A DNA stretch of 64,000 nucleotides from Cristatella mucedo (taxonomy: Eukaryota > Bryozoa > Phylactolaemata > Cristatellidae). Every line of letters begins with the position of its first letter. Within the stretch, counting starts at the first letter, position 1. The stretch spans positions 1,988,501 to 2,052,500 of the forward strand of contig WPIO01000004.1 in assembly GCA_009760855.2 (NCBI GenBank), written 5' to 3'. Below are positions 33,240 through 44,215 of the stretch, piece after piece. The notes below the pieces were generated by a model. It saw only the letters and a list, made by a program, of their open reading frames with translations, did no database searches and was not told the origin of the DNA. A program made the translations under genes and the position numbers.

Positions 33240-34750
33240 CTGGCGCCTGGATGCATGGCAAATGAATCGCAGATGTTGCCTTGATAAACACAGCGATTCA
33301 GATGGCAGCGGAGGTCGACAGCGAGTGCCCTTTTATTGACGTAAAAAGTCCGCCGCGTCATTTTTGTAGTCCTATCTATTTCCTACCCGAGGGACAGGCA
33401 GCCCGAGGAGTGTACAGTATCTGCCACAGCAAGCCATTTGCCACTTGCTAGTAAGTTATTTCAAAGCCTAAAGTGACCATCACTCGAGCTCGAGCTACCT
33501 GGCCAAGCTAACCGTAGATTATTTCATGACCTGTTCCGAGTGATCCTTGAAATTTGGGAAACAACGGAGAATGACATCTAGGCAGTCGTAATGCGGAGGC
33601 TGCAGCAGCGTGCCAGCGTTTCAACACTGCAGCAGCGAGCTGCACTGGACAACAGAGGACAACTGCTCCGAGACCGAGACAAGGACTGCGACGATCGGCG
33701 ACGCTTCTTTCATCGAATTTCGCGATGGTCGAAGTCTGGCGAAGCAGCTGCCGCCTCCGCCTGACGAGCGTCTTCTCTAATCAGAAAAAACTGGCACGAT
33801 CTGAGGCTGTCTACCGTGCCTGGACCGAGTGCCAGAGAAAGAACGCGTCAGCTGCGATAGCGGTCGGCGGCGGTACTGTCGCTGCCCAGCTCCCCCTCTA
33901 CCTGTCGGCAGCGACGTTGAGACAGCAGATCCTTCAGAGCTGCTGACACCGAGCGTCGCGTGACCTCCGATCTGACGACGCGCCGTTCTGGCCTGGCTCA
34001 GATCGCACTCGCCCGTTCGAGTCTAGTTCACATCGTTATCGTTGGCTGTCGGGTCTCGTTACAGAGTGTCACGTAGGCTCGTTCTTTTGGCGATACCTGT
34101 CTGCAGACGTGCAGGCTAGGGAAGGGGGAAGCGGAGAGGGGAGGCCCAACCACTACCGGTGGTATAGTTTCATAAGAAGGCTGAGGGGGCACCCAACCCC
34201 ATCGGACGGATCCAAGTGGACCCGGGCTCGGCATATGCTGAAAAGGAGGTGCCGTATATCAACTGGTGTGTGATGACATTGCCCCTGGGTCTTAGCCTTG
34301 GTGCAAGGAGCTCGCTCTTAACGACCCAGGTCGCGAGTGTCACGTCTTGCATGATCACGTCCTGGCAATCCTTTATTTTCTACTGTAAGTAATGGAAAAG
34401 CCGGGCCGTACCATTCGGTACGTCTGCAGTCCTGAATATGTAGGTCAACTATCCCTGAATAGGCTGATTGAGAAAAGCTTGAACTCATTCTCACAGGAAA
34501 GGCTGAACGTGCAGGCGGAAGTTAAAGTATTTAATCTAAGGCGCGTCGTCTGGCGCTCACAGCGCGGGTGCCCTGTTGTTTGGCTACGACCAGGTGACAA
34601 TTGCCTAAGGCCAGTGCTGCAGCCGACCGGCGCCCAGGTCAGTCAACTTCCGTCTCGCGCCACGGCTCCCAGCGAGGCTCCTGCGAGGCAGCTGCGAACT
34701 TCTCTCAGCCAGACAACCGGAGCTAGGTTTTAGTGGGCTTTGCTAAACAA
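33240..34750. other. Unassigned 1.5-kb stretch
   Basis: No repeat family recognised. Two plus-strand frames begin with ATG (33,725, 73 codons; 34,392, 113 codons). They show no known domain or clear splice context, so I do not call them genes. Confidence 0.35.
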
Positions 34751-34751
34751 T

Positions 34752-34920
34752 GAAAAAATACTAGCTGATTTAACAGCCTCTTTTCTATAGCAGCAGAAGA
34801 ACCTTAAAGGCTATCACCACTGCTGGCAGTGGCAAAAACGGATCACTCACCGTAGGATTCGAACCCACGACCTAGGGTACCCAGTCGTGGCATTGCTATC
34901 GAACCTCGACAGATAGCGCT
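34752..34920 (-). mobile_element. SINE1 copy
   Basis: Reverse: AATACTAGCTGATTTAACAG, GCAGCAGAAGAACCTTAAAG, GGATTCGAACCCACGACC (B box), then CACGACCTAGGGTACCCAGT. The body hairpin CCACTGC-CA-GCAGTGG is fully paired (34,817-34,832). Confidence 0.85.
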
Positions 34921-34924
34921 GATA

Positions 34925-35045
34925 AAGGTCGTAGCCCAGGGCTAAGGTGGTCGCACTTCGCTGTCCAGATCGCTGCTTTGAGTCCTGCATCCGGCAATTC
35001 CTAATAGCCCATTGCAAGCGGGAGTGATAGCAGCTGAGGGCAATA
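34925..35045 (+). mobile_element. SINE1 copy, diverged
   Basis: CGTAGCCCAGGGCTAAGGTG (A-box side), TTTGAGTCCTGCATCCGGCA (B-box side), CCCATTGCAAGCGGGAGTGA. It faces away from the SINE1 at 34,752-34,920. Confidence 0.65.
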
Positions 35046-35047
35046 AT

Positions 35048-35220
35048 AATAATAAGAACGATAAAAATACATTTTTTCTAGCGCCCCCTCAGAGAATTCA
35101 TTCTCTTTCTGGGCACTTTAAATTTGCTGCAAAGGAAGCATGATCGAATGGCTAGTGGCAGTGAGCACACACACACACAGCAAATGAGCAGGCAGCCGCG
35201 TGGGAACCGGCACAGCATAA
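35048..35220 (-). mobile_element. LINE-B 3' end
   Basis: Reverse: AAT tail, TAGCGCCCCCTCAGAGAATT, CATTCTCTTTCTGGGCACTT, TTGCTGCAAAGGAAGCATGA. A short CA run follows at 35,168-35,180. Confidence 0.85.
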
Positions 35221-35487
35221 GTCAGCGCGACTGCGTCCTGCCGCTACATGGATGAGGCAAATAAATCAGCTGACGTTTGCGTTTTCAATTTATTGCGAGC
35301 TAGAATGAGCTCAATTTCTTGAAACTCGGCCCCAATTGCGTCATTGCATGGGGAAGTGCTATGGCTTTTTGCCAAGCAGAGGACACGGCGGCAGACTGAT
35401 TTCTCTCTTACCCAACAGCTTGAGCTGTGCAGCCATTGGCTAAGATGCCGCAGCTGAACCGGCGCCTTCTCATCGTCGTCTGCCGAG

Positions 35488-35628
35488 CTGGTTTGGTCCA
35501 GCGGCTAAGGTGCTCGCCCCAACCTAGGCCTGGCCGAGGTTGCGGGCTGGAGCCCCGAGGCACAAGCGAAGCGCCTGCGTAGAGATTAAGTTCTCTTGGG
35601 GTGCTATACAAATGAATTATTTCGTTTA
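35488..35628 (+). mobile_element. SINE2 copy
   Basis: TTGGTCCAGCGGCTAAGGTG (A box), GGGCTGGAGCCCCGAGGCAC (mutated B box), AAGCGAAGCGCCTGCGTAG, AGATTAAGTTCTCTTGGGGT and GCTATACAAATGAATTA. Confidence 0.85.
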
Positions 35629-35635
35629 GTTTCAC

Positions 35636-35856
35636 TTGCAGGATCGCCGATGGATTGATGATCGATTGCAGGATCGCCGATGGATCGATGATCGATTGCA
35701 GGATCGCCGATGGATCGATGATCGATTGCAGGATCGCCGATGGATCGACGATCGATTGCAGGATCGCCGATGGATCGACGATCGATTGCAGGATCGCCGA
35801 TTGCAGGATCGCCGATGGATCGATGATCGATTGCAGGATCGCCGATGGATCGATGG
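35636..35856. repeat. 30-bp minisatellite
   Basis: Six full and two partial units that begin GGATCGCCGATGGATCGATG. The unit contains overlapping GATCGATGATCGAT palindromic words. It is open in two frames as 10-residue repeats, which follows from the unit length. Confidence 0.97.
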
Positions 35857-36419
35857 TCCCTTTCGTTAGCTAAGCAACCGTTTCCGTTATTGCTGCCGAT
35901 ATATGCGTTTCCTTCGATATACCGAATTGTGAAATGACATCCAAACCTTTAAGCCTGCCAACTGCTCTAGTGTTTCCGTTTCCAGTGCTTCCCGTCCACC
36001 GGTCTTTCCCTTCCTGCCTTTCCTGCACTTCCTGTCCAGCATTTTCTGTCCAGCCGTTCCTGTCCAGCACTTCCTGTCCAGAAACTCCTGTCCGGCACAT
36101 CATGTCCACAAGTCCTCCTCTTTCACTCGTTCGCTTCACATTTTCTCCACGGCTCTGAAACTTTGTCAGGATTCGCTTATCCTGTGAGGGCCTGGACCAG
36201 GGCTAAAATGAAGTTCGCTGCCAGAAACGGTGCTCGACTCGAACTCGACTCGAACTCGACTCGAACTCAGCGACCGGTGTGTCGCACGAAAGCGACTGGA
36301 CTTGGTAGCGCTTTGTGGCGCTCGCAGCCGACGTCAGACGCTTGTGATTGGCGTGACGTCGAGGTGACAGGATGCTCTCATCGAGACGCGATCGGCGGCA
36401 GGTTCGGTTTGATTTAATT
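35857..36419. other. Unassigned stretch with small tandem repeats
   Basis: Degenerate CTTCCTGTCCAGCA units at about 36,020-36,110 and 12-bp CTCGACTCGAA units at 36,233-36,268. No gene supported. Confidence 0.5.
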
Positions 36420-36464
36420 CATATTTATTTTTATATTTTTTACATTTAGATATTTTCGAACAGT

Positions 36465-36519
36465 TCTCGTTATAACAATAATAATAATGAAAATAATAAT
36501 AATAATGATAATGATACAC
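36465..36519 (-). mobile_element. LINE-B tail, left half of a split copy
   Basis: The AAT-rich tail ends in TGATACACTTGG. In other reversed copies this is followed by TATAGCGCCC. Here LINE-A intervenes and the LINE-B body continues at 39,130. Confidence 0.75.
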
Positions 36520-39129
36520 TTGGAGACTTCAAAATTCACTTTGATAATCATATTAACGGCTAGCTCCGCCCATTTCTCTACTGTCTGTAGAATTTTGGTT
36601 TGGTCCAACAAGTTAATCATACCACCCGCGTCGGTGGCCATATTCTAGATCTCGTGATTACTAGGGATGGCATACCCGCTGACCTTGTGGTGTGCCCACT
36701 GACCCTCTCGGATCATTGTTGTGTCTCTCGCCTACTGTTCCTGCTCCCTTGCATGTACAGGGCAATGTCAAACTTGTCCAGCGACGTAACTTTAAAAGCA
36801 TTGACATAGGCACATCTTTTAAATCTGTTTGTGAGACAGGTCTTCTTGATTTGCACCCAGACTCGACCGACAGCCTCGATACCCTTACTGGTGCAATGAA
36901 CATGACACTCAGGAGTGCTCTTGACAAGCATGCTGCCTTTCATTCTATCCGTGTACAGAGTCGTTGAGACTCCTTTCATTTTACAAAAAAACTTCAAAAG
37001 ATGCACCGTGTTAAGCGCAGGCTTGAACGTCGTTTTAAGAAGTCGGGGTTTGATGCAGATCTCGTCAATTTCAAAGACTTCCTTCGAGTTTACACCCGGA
37101 AGCTTAAAAAAGCCAGGGATTCTTTTTTCACTCGAAAACTGGATTCCTACCGGTCGGACCTAAAACAAATTTACAAGACGGTAGGCAATTTACTGGCCAA
37201 TGCTGAGAGTACTGAATCCCCAGATATTAACGGCTCAGCCGAAAAGTTTTCAGCCTTCATCACTGAAAAAATAGTGCTCATTCGTGCCTCCATAAAGCCC
37301 CATCCGAGTAAAGCAATTGTGGAATCACAACGTGCGACCTGTCTTAAAAGGTTTTCCGAGGTTTCAGCATGTGATCTGGCTACTTTAATAAGGTCTAGTA
37401 AAAAGAGCTCGTCTCCTGAAGACCGTATACCATCATCTCTGTAGTCTTCACAGGCAGACCAACTTAACCCTGCCATAGCCGAGATTTTTAATGCTTCTTT
37501 GGAAAAAGGGGTCGTACCCAAGTCCTTCAAATCGGCAATCGTTAGACCGATACTTAAATAGCCTTGATTAGATACAGAGGTTCTTGCAAACTGTCGCCCA
37601 GTTTCCCTTCTTCATTTCTTGTCAAAGATTCTTGAAAATAATTCTCGCTAAGCAGCTGGTAGCACATTTTTAAGAGAATAAATTGTCAGAAGCATTTCAA
37701 TCAGGGTTCAAGAGGCAGCACTCCACTGAAACTGCTCTCTTCCGTGTTAACAATGGCATTGTATATGGCAAAGTTGACCGGAATGTCGCTGCCCTAGCTC
37801 TGCTATATCTATCAGCTGCCTTCGACACTATTGATCACGATGTTGTACTTGAACGATTGAGAACAACGATCGGTCTGGCAGACGAGGCACTGGCGTAGTT
37901 CAAATCGTACTTGTCTGGTCGTGTTCAATCCATGTCATGTTGGGGTCAGGAGAAACACACAGAACAAGGGCCAACTGCAGAGTCCCTCAAGGGTCCGTCC
38001 TCGGTCCCTTGCTGTTCTCTATTTATACTCAACCTCTCGGAAAAGTGATTAAGGCCCATGGAATAGGATATCACTTTTATGCTGACGATACTCAGCTGTA
38101 TTTGTCATTCAAACCATCGGAATCTGATGCAGCAGCAGCAGCTGATAAACTGAATGCTTGCCTTGCCGAAATTCGATCCTAGATGTCGGAAAACTTCTTG
38201 AAATTAAATGACGATAAAACCGAACTGCTGCTCATAGGACACCCCAAGCGTGTGCCTAGATTAAAAAAGCTTTGCTCTTCTAATAGGTGATGCTATTGTG
38301 CGACTATCACCACGCGCTCTAAATTAGGTGTCATTTTCGACAACTGCCTCAATTTTTACAAACTTCATTCAGAAGACTCCTTCTACAGCTAGCCATCATG
38401 TCCGATCCCTATCAAAGATTAGGAGCTGTCTTCCAAAGTGGCTTGTAAAAAATGTAAATAGCTCCTTACTTCTGTCTCGGCTTGAATATCGTAATTCCCT
38501 TTTGGCTGGGCTACCAAAGAAATCAACTAGGCCACTGCAAATGGCTATGAATATGGCTGCAAGGCTAGTTTTAAAATCCCAGTGGTTTGAGCACGTGTCT
38601 CCTTTGCTAAAACAGCTAGGACGAATGCCGGTTGAGCAACGGATACAGAGCAAAGTTCTTACGCTGACCCACAAGGCCCCCACGGCTTGGCTCCTTCGTA
38701 CTTAGCTGAACTGCTGCACCAGTTTCAGCCTTTTCATGACCTCAGGTCCTGTGTGGACAATACATTAGCTGTTCCATTCCTCCGCTTAAAGACCATTGGC
38801 AACAGAAGCTTTAGCTCTGCAGGTCCTAGACTGTGGAACTCGCTTCCACAATTCTTAGGCAACGACAACTACTCTCCTGCTGCCGACTATGGCTCATCTT
38901 TTTCAGTGGTTCTGAGCTGCTACTTCCATGCTATTCACCACCTCAACTGTTCTCCTGGCTTTTCTACGCTTCCGACTATCTTTTTGTTGTGTGAGATGAA
39001 GTCCGCTGGCCACCGAATGCGCACTGAAAGCCGCGTAGGCTGTGAGTGCGCTATGCAAAACTCTCCTGTGTAACACCCGTCTAGTCTTTAAGGCTTTGTG
39101 GAGTTACAGACGGAGATACATTACATTCC
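36520..39129 (+). mobile_element. LINE-A, 5'-truncated L2-like retrotransposon, defective
   Basis: The longest LINE-A copy. It begins inside the endonuclease domain (LGDFKIHFDNHIN), continues GLVQQVNHTT-like and GHILDLVITRDG phrases, and then a linker (RRLERRFKKSGFDADLVNF). Reverse transcriptase follows: CRPVSLLHFLSKI, LSAAFDTIDHDVV (motif A), [15 protein letters not shown] (motif B), and [13 protein letters not shown] with the YADD catalytic centre at 38,078-38,089. The C-terminal part has RLWNSLPQFLGNDN. The 3' end is GGAGTTACAGACGGAGATAC plus ATTAC. Several in-frame stops (for example before NFGLVQQ, in the region after 37,440, and near 38,180) and frameshifts make it inactive. It is nested in a reversed LINE-B. 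Confidence 0.95.
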
Positions 39130-39185
39130 ATAAAGTGCCCTCAGAGAACTAAATCAATTTCTAGGCGCTTTACGTTGGTATAATA
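39130..39185 (-). mobile_element. LINE-B tail, right half of a split copy
   Basis: ATAAAGTGCCCTCAGAGAAC, TAAATCAATTTCTAGGCGCT, TTACGTTGG, continuing the copy broken at 36,519. Confidence 0.75.
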
Positions 39186-39229
39186 AATTCGACTCGCCAC
39201 TCATCGACTGACCGTTCCAGGTCCCGACG

Positions 39230-39885
39230 GTTGTGATTCAAGCAGCGGACGAAGCGGAAGCGGAAACGGACGAAAGCGAAGACGCATGTGCTTAAAAAAC
39301 GCGGCGGCGGCGGATGAACGCCTGGAGTCGAAAGTCACCGCGAAGACGCTTCGGCAGCCAGCGCTGCTCACGCCTCGTCGGAGGGCTGCTGCTGCGAAGG
39401 AATAGGCGCACGCGCGCGCGACTCGCACGCGGCTCGACCCCGCCATTTCTTTCCCAGTTACTCGCTCAGTTGACGTGGCGCGCGCTCCGAGGCTGCCCGC
39501 CGGAGCGCCGCCGGAGCGCCGCCGGAGCGCCGCCGGAGCGTCGCCAAGGCAGGCAGTGCGTCCGCTTTCCCTAGCGCTGACGGCAGAGGGCGCCGCGGCT
39601 GCTGCCACGCCGCCTACGACGGTCCATCGGAGAGCGCTCACCCGAGGGCCGCGCGAGCGGTGCCGCGGATGCTGGCGACGTGTCTAGGGGAGGGGGAGGA
39701 GGCGGAACGACTCGACGGAATCCGCCACCATTCTCCGCAATCCGCTGCACTCCGCTCGAACTAAAAAAAAAATTAGCCGGAAATTGGCGGCCCCGAGCTA
39801 GAATTTCATTTCGTCGAGTCAGTGCTGCAGTATACCGTCGTCGCAATCTAGTAACGGAATTTCACGTCGTAGTCGCCCGAGTGTG
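39230..39885. other. GC-rich, CpG-dense block
   Basis: Contains 12-bp CGCCGGAGCGCC repeats at 39,493-39,542 and CGGCAGAGGGCGC (39,581-39,593), a weaker CTCF-like match. Possible CpG island; no gene recognised. Confidence 0.45.
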
Positions 39886-39889
39886 CATC

Positions 39890-40060
39890 TCGGGCCATTG
39901 GCTGCGAAGACGTGGGGCCACCGGGGTCAGGTGCTCGCTCGTCTCGCGCCAGGTCGCGGGCTCGAGTCCTGCGGTGGGCGACCCTTCATTTCCCACTGGA
40001 AGCGGCGGCCATAGTCGGCACGGCTCTTCTGCCGCCATATAAATGAGGCTTGTAAATCAT
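39890..40060 (+). mobile_element. SINE1 copy
   Basis: TGGGGCCACCGGGGTCAGGT (A-box side), GGGCTCGAGTCCTGCGGTGG (B box), CCACTGGAAGCGGCGG, TAGTCGGCACGGCTCTTCTG, then ATGAGGCTTGTAAATCATT. Confidence 0.8.
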
Positions 40061-40830
40061 TACCGCCATCCATCGCAATCCACACCGCTATCCACCACGA
40101 GTCCACCGGAAACCGGCTGCCTAAAGCTCCAACTTGAATTGCGTAACGCAACAAGCGTCTGTTTCTCGTGCACCCACATAATTCTTTTCGCCATTCGCAA
40201 GCGTGGGCGTTCTCGTGCAATCTCATGCAATCGGCTGCACGGGTCCAAGCCAAAGTCGCAATCCAGAGGAATCCACTGCGATCCAATGCAAGCCACCGAA
40301 AAGCGAAAGAAATCCAAAGCTCCGTTGCTAATTGTATTTTACAGTACACTCTTTGGACACATACAGTTATGTACACTAAGTTGTGTAGATAGTGAGCGCA
40401 CAAAATTTCACACCGATGGGCGTGGGCGTTCTCGTGCAATCGGCTCCAGTGGCCCGAGTCAATACCGCAATGCACTACAATATACACCCGAATGCCCAGA
40501 AGTTGGACTTTTGAAATGCTCCAAAGTTTATTGCACATTAAAGTGCACCACGTTACGTGTGAACCCACATAACACCAAGCCAGTACGCATGTGCGATCTT
40601 GTGCAAGATATTGCAATAAACTAGAATAGCCTGGGTCTATACTACAATCGACTCTAATACATCACAAATCCACCGGAAATAGGCTAAGAAATAAGCTACG
40701 AAATATGCAGAGATCCAATTTAGATTGTATGTAGCACTAAACCTCTTTAAAAGTGCACCCAAAAGATTTTGTGACCTTTGTACACGCGCGCATTCTCCGA
40801 AAATTCTCCGCGATCCACCTCTACGCGCCA
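40060..40830 (+). repeat. Family C array, forward units
   Basis: Repeated degenerate units with CGCAATCCAC, ATCCACCGGAAA, GTGCACCCACATAA and GCGTGGGCGTTCTCGTGCAA. The last phrase recurs at 40,201 and 40,421, with weaker versions near 40,582 and 40,786. Spacings run from about 160 to 220 bases. No coding function or known family recognised. Confidence 0.65.
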
Positions 40831-40834
40831 CAAA

Positions 40835-42027
40835 ACGACCGGAAACCGTATACAACTACAAGTTATTTTTTTTTAAATCTTTCATCAAGTGCTTGCGATG
40901 GCCCGGACCAGTACTGCTGCAGCACACGCTCGTGCGATTCGCAGAGTTGGTGCTCAATACGATAGGCCGAGCAGGTGACTGTACCAACTCGGGGAAAACT
41001 TCGACAACAACTTCGACTGCAGCTGCGGTTGTACTGCTCACTCCGCGGGCGCCGCCGTCCAGCGGTATTTTGAGTCAACATTCTTGCGGGCACAATGGCA
41101 ACATCGACTTGGTAATTACTTCGACAGATGGTTCGCTCGTTCTCCTGCGGCCCGCTCAGCGCAGGCCGGAAATCAGACCGGAATGAATGCATGCACGCCG
41201 AACGGTCGTGGCGGCGTAAGCCTTGGTTCTTCAAACAAGCTAGTCGACAAATTCGCTAAGCCGACGGGGACATAGTGGGATTGTTGCATTAATCGGTGTT
41301 ACTTAGTCACGAAGAATTCAGTTGGCATTTAATTAGCGCCTTAAAGAGGCTCTTAACGCGTTCAGTGTTGCGGGAGTAGGCAATCGACGTGAGAGCTTTT
41401 ATATATGGAGAACTTCTCATGTCGGGTGATGAGTTCCCTTTCAAAAATGTAAAATAACAGTTCAATAGAGTTCGATGTAAAAGTACACAACGATAATTGA
41501 CATCTATTCGTTGGTGAAAATGTCTATTCTATTCCTCAACTGGATGGATTTGTAGTCATCGATGGGATGTACGGTTTTTGGTTGTGAACGCGCTTGTTTA
41601 ACTTAATTGGGAATCCAGACACGCTTCTTTGCTCTCGAAGATAACCAAATCTCTTGTCTCGGCTTTAAATATTTAAATAAGCTGTGAAAGAAGAATATCA
41701 AATAGTTTGTGATAATAATACACTCGATTTCAGGAAGCACGAGCAGCAGAGGCGGGAAGGCGAGTCACACGGATTGAGCCAATGCTGTGAAAAACAATCT
41801 CTAAAGGAACAATTAGTATTACACTGGGTTTACCAATTGCTAGTAGTTTAGTTTTTCAATGCGAGAAAGTCTCTGTCAACCAATTTTGAATGTCAGAAAT
41901 ACGTAATGCAAATAAGTTGAGAGAGCTAGACTTTTTGGAAGGCAGAGGGATTGAAGCACAGGTACATTTGTATTTATAACCAGCTCACAATTAAGGACTA
42001 TATTGTTGTAGGATCGATTCGCAGGAT

Positions 42028-42028
<1 letters not shown>
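40835..42028. other. No recognisable gene
   Basis: 40,860-41,280 is moderately GC-rich with open frames on both strands. 41,290-42,028 is AT-richer. Nothing supported. Confidence 0.4.
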
Positions 42029-42070
<42 letters not shown>

Positions 42071-42118
42071 GCTCTCTGAGGGTGCTGTGCAAGTTATTGT
42101 CTTTGTTATTAATATTAT
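42029..42118 (+). mobile_element. LINE-B tail with internal GA array
   Basis: GATCTTGAGAGAG begins a GA array (to 42,066), then TTTAGCTCTCTGAGGGTGCT and GTGCAAGTTATTG with an ATT-rich tail. The GA array sits at the same AAAGAGATT position as in the copy at 7,411. Confidence 0.75.
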
Positions 42119-42119
42119 T

Positions 42120-42577
42120 ATGGTTACAATAGTTATCGTATACTTTCTCAAAATTGAACTTAGTAGTATTGGTCAATTTAAAGCCTGAAGTAAAAAATAC
42201 ATATCTGAGTGACGGCGTTATAAACGCTTAGTCAGAGGAGCGAACACATTCAGAACGTAAGCATAAGTTAAATATTGTTTTGCAGTCGACGAGTTTAACA
42301 TTTGCGCCCCAACGCGAACGTAGAGTGCCATATTTCCTACCTATGCGACCTGTGCTGACAACTGACGAAGTTTTATCCCGATCGCTAAGAGTACTAAGTA
42401 TAAGAGTATAAGAGTGCCCAATCGAATGATATCAAAAGGAGTGTGCGATTCCACGGACTCGTGGCGATAGTGAGTTTGGCGCTCACTCAAGCAGAAGACT
42501 GCGGCATTTTGGCAGACAGCATTTCGCATATCCCGCGGGCACCAAGTCTTCGAGCCTGAACCTGAAGATGTGTAGTT
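42120..42577. other. No recognisable feature
   Basis: Unassigned sequence. Confidence 0.4.
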
Positions 42578-42905
42578 GAGAATAATAATAACAGTAACAC
42601 ACTTGATAATGCACCCTGAGAGAACCCAGTCTCTCTCCGGGCGCTTTGCATTTGCCGCAAAACGAAGCACGATAAAATGGTTAGTAATAGCATGCCTAAT
42701 AAGCAACAAGAATAACATGGTGAAGGGTGACATGCACAGGGTCAGCATGCAAGTATGGTTAGTGGCAGCATGCACAATGTCAGCACGCATAAGCAAATAA
42801 AGGACGAATCAAAGGGACCCAATAAATGCTGTGCTAAATAGGTGCGTTTTAAATTTCTTTTTAAATCTTGTTACTTTCTTTTTAAGTTTTTTTTAAATTT
42901 ATTTT
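42578..42905 (-). mobile_element. LINE-B 3' end
   Basis: Reverse: AATAACAGTAACACACTTGA, TAATGCACCCTGAGAGAACC, CAGTCTCTCTCCGGGCGCTT, TGGTTAGTAATAGCATGCC, GACATGCACAGGGTCAGCAT and a degraded AAATTTAA-rich coding end. Confidence 0.9.
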
Positions 42906-43221
42906 AAAATGATACAGAGAGGGAAAAGTCGAGCGCAGCTAGATCTCTGGATTCGCTGAAATTAATGCAGGCGCACGGATTATCAAGACGCCATCCACAT
43001 GGTCTGGTTTGGCTTTCCACACGAGCTATTCCTGTTCTGATTAATACAATGACGTTGATATTGATAGCAATTGTAAGAACATGAAGTAGTTCGCAAATTA
43101 CGTAGAGCAGGTTGACGAAATGCAGTGCTTCCCAGCATTCTGAAACTGTTGGATGAGAAATATAATTCTAAACTCTTGCAATTCGTGTAGCATGTAAGCA
43201 AACAATAGGAATACTATTTAT
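42906..43221. other. No recognisable feature
   Basis: Unassigned sequence. Confidence 0.4.
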
Positions 43222-43310
43222 AACACATTCGATGTAGCACCATCAGACAACTCAATCTCTTTCTAGGCGCTTAACATTTGCTGCAAAGGGAAGCGCGATC
43301 GCAATGTCCT
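43222..43310 (-). mobile_element. LINE-B 3' end, short
   Basis: Reverse: ATTCGATGTAGCACCATCAG, ACAACTCAATCTCTTTCTAG, GCGCTTAACATTTGCTGCAA. Confidence 0.8.
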
Positions 43311-43559
43311 CCTGAGCTGCAATGCATATTGAGTTCAGCTCGTGGAGAAGAAAATTCTATCCCACCCATTACAGAGATGCCTGAATATGATTCGGTGGAC
43401 TTTAGGTAGCTAGTTTGAGTGAAGTCGGTGCAAGTTTTGTCTAGATTTTCTATCCGGAGCCGAGCTGAGAGAAATTACACATGACTGCCACATGACACCA
43501 CTTACTAGGTCTTAGCTTTACAGGCTCCCGGTCAAAGATCGTCAAATTAACCGAGGTAG

Positions 43560-43640
43560 TGTCTCTCTTCTCTTGCTCTCTCTGTCTGTCTCTCTGTCTC
43601 TCTGTTTCCTCTCCCTGTTTTCTTTCTCTCTCCCTGTTTC

Positions 43641-43721
<81 letters not shown>

Positions 43722-43915
43722 CCCTCTCTCCGTCTCTGTCTCCTCTTGATCTCTCTTTTTCTCTGTCTCTGTCTTTTTGCCTCTCTCTCCCTCCCTTTCT
43801 CCCTGTCTCTCTGTTTCACTCTGTCTCTTTCTGCACCCTCTCTCTCTCTCTCTCTCTCTCCTCTCTCACCTCTCCTCTCTCTCTCTCTCTCTCCGTATTT
43901 CTTTCTCCCCCTCTC
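43560..43915. repeat. CT-rich pyrimidine tract
   Basis: A long imperfect CT array, pure at 43,650-43,718. Leu/Ser-rich frames are artefacts. Confidence 0.97.
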
Positions 43916-44109
43916 TTGCCGACAGGTCGTATCGTTCGCACGCAGCAGCTTACCTGCCCGGTTTTCTCTTCTTGTGTTCTAGCTTTTGCACTAGTTCTAT
44001 TAGGGTGCTATAGGAAAGTACAGTATTTATTTTTAACCATGATGCGTGTGTGTCCCTCAGCATGCTGGTCTAAGCATGCTAACTTTCTTTTCATTAACTC
44101 CAGTGTATT

Positions 44110-44215
44110 GCTTCCCTTGAAGCGATATGTAAAGCGCCTTGATAGAGATTTGGTTTTCTTAAAGTGCTATGCAAAAGTCATTACTTTTATTATCATCGTA
44201 TATCGATATAAAGAC
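44110..44215 (+). mobile_element. LINE-B 3' end
   Basis: GCTTCCCTTGAAGCGATATG, TAAAGCGCCTTGATAGAGAT, TTGGTTTTCTTAAAGTGCTA and a short ATT-rich tail. A smaller piece (TTCTATTAGGGTGCTATAGG) lies at about 43,995-44,015. Confidence 0.75.

Noticed and set aside
35636-35856. CRISPR-like regular repeat
   Set aside because: There are no unique spacers between repeats and the context is a eukaryotic genome.
35636-35873. Protein with 10-residue repeats
   Set aside because: The 30-bp minisatellite unit is a multiple of three, so any stop-free frame gives such repeats.
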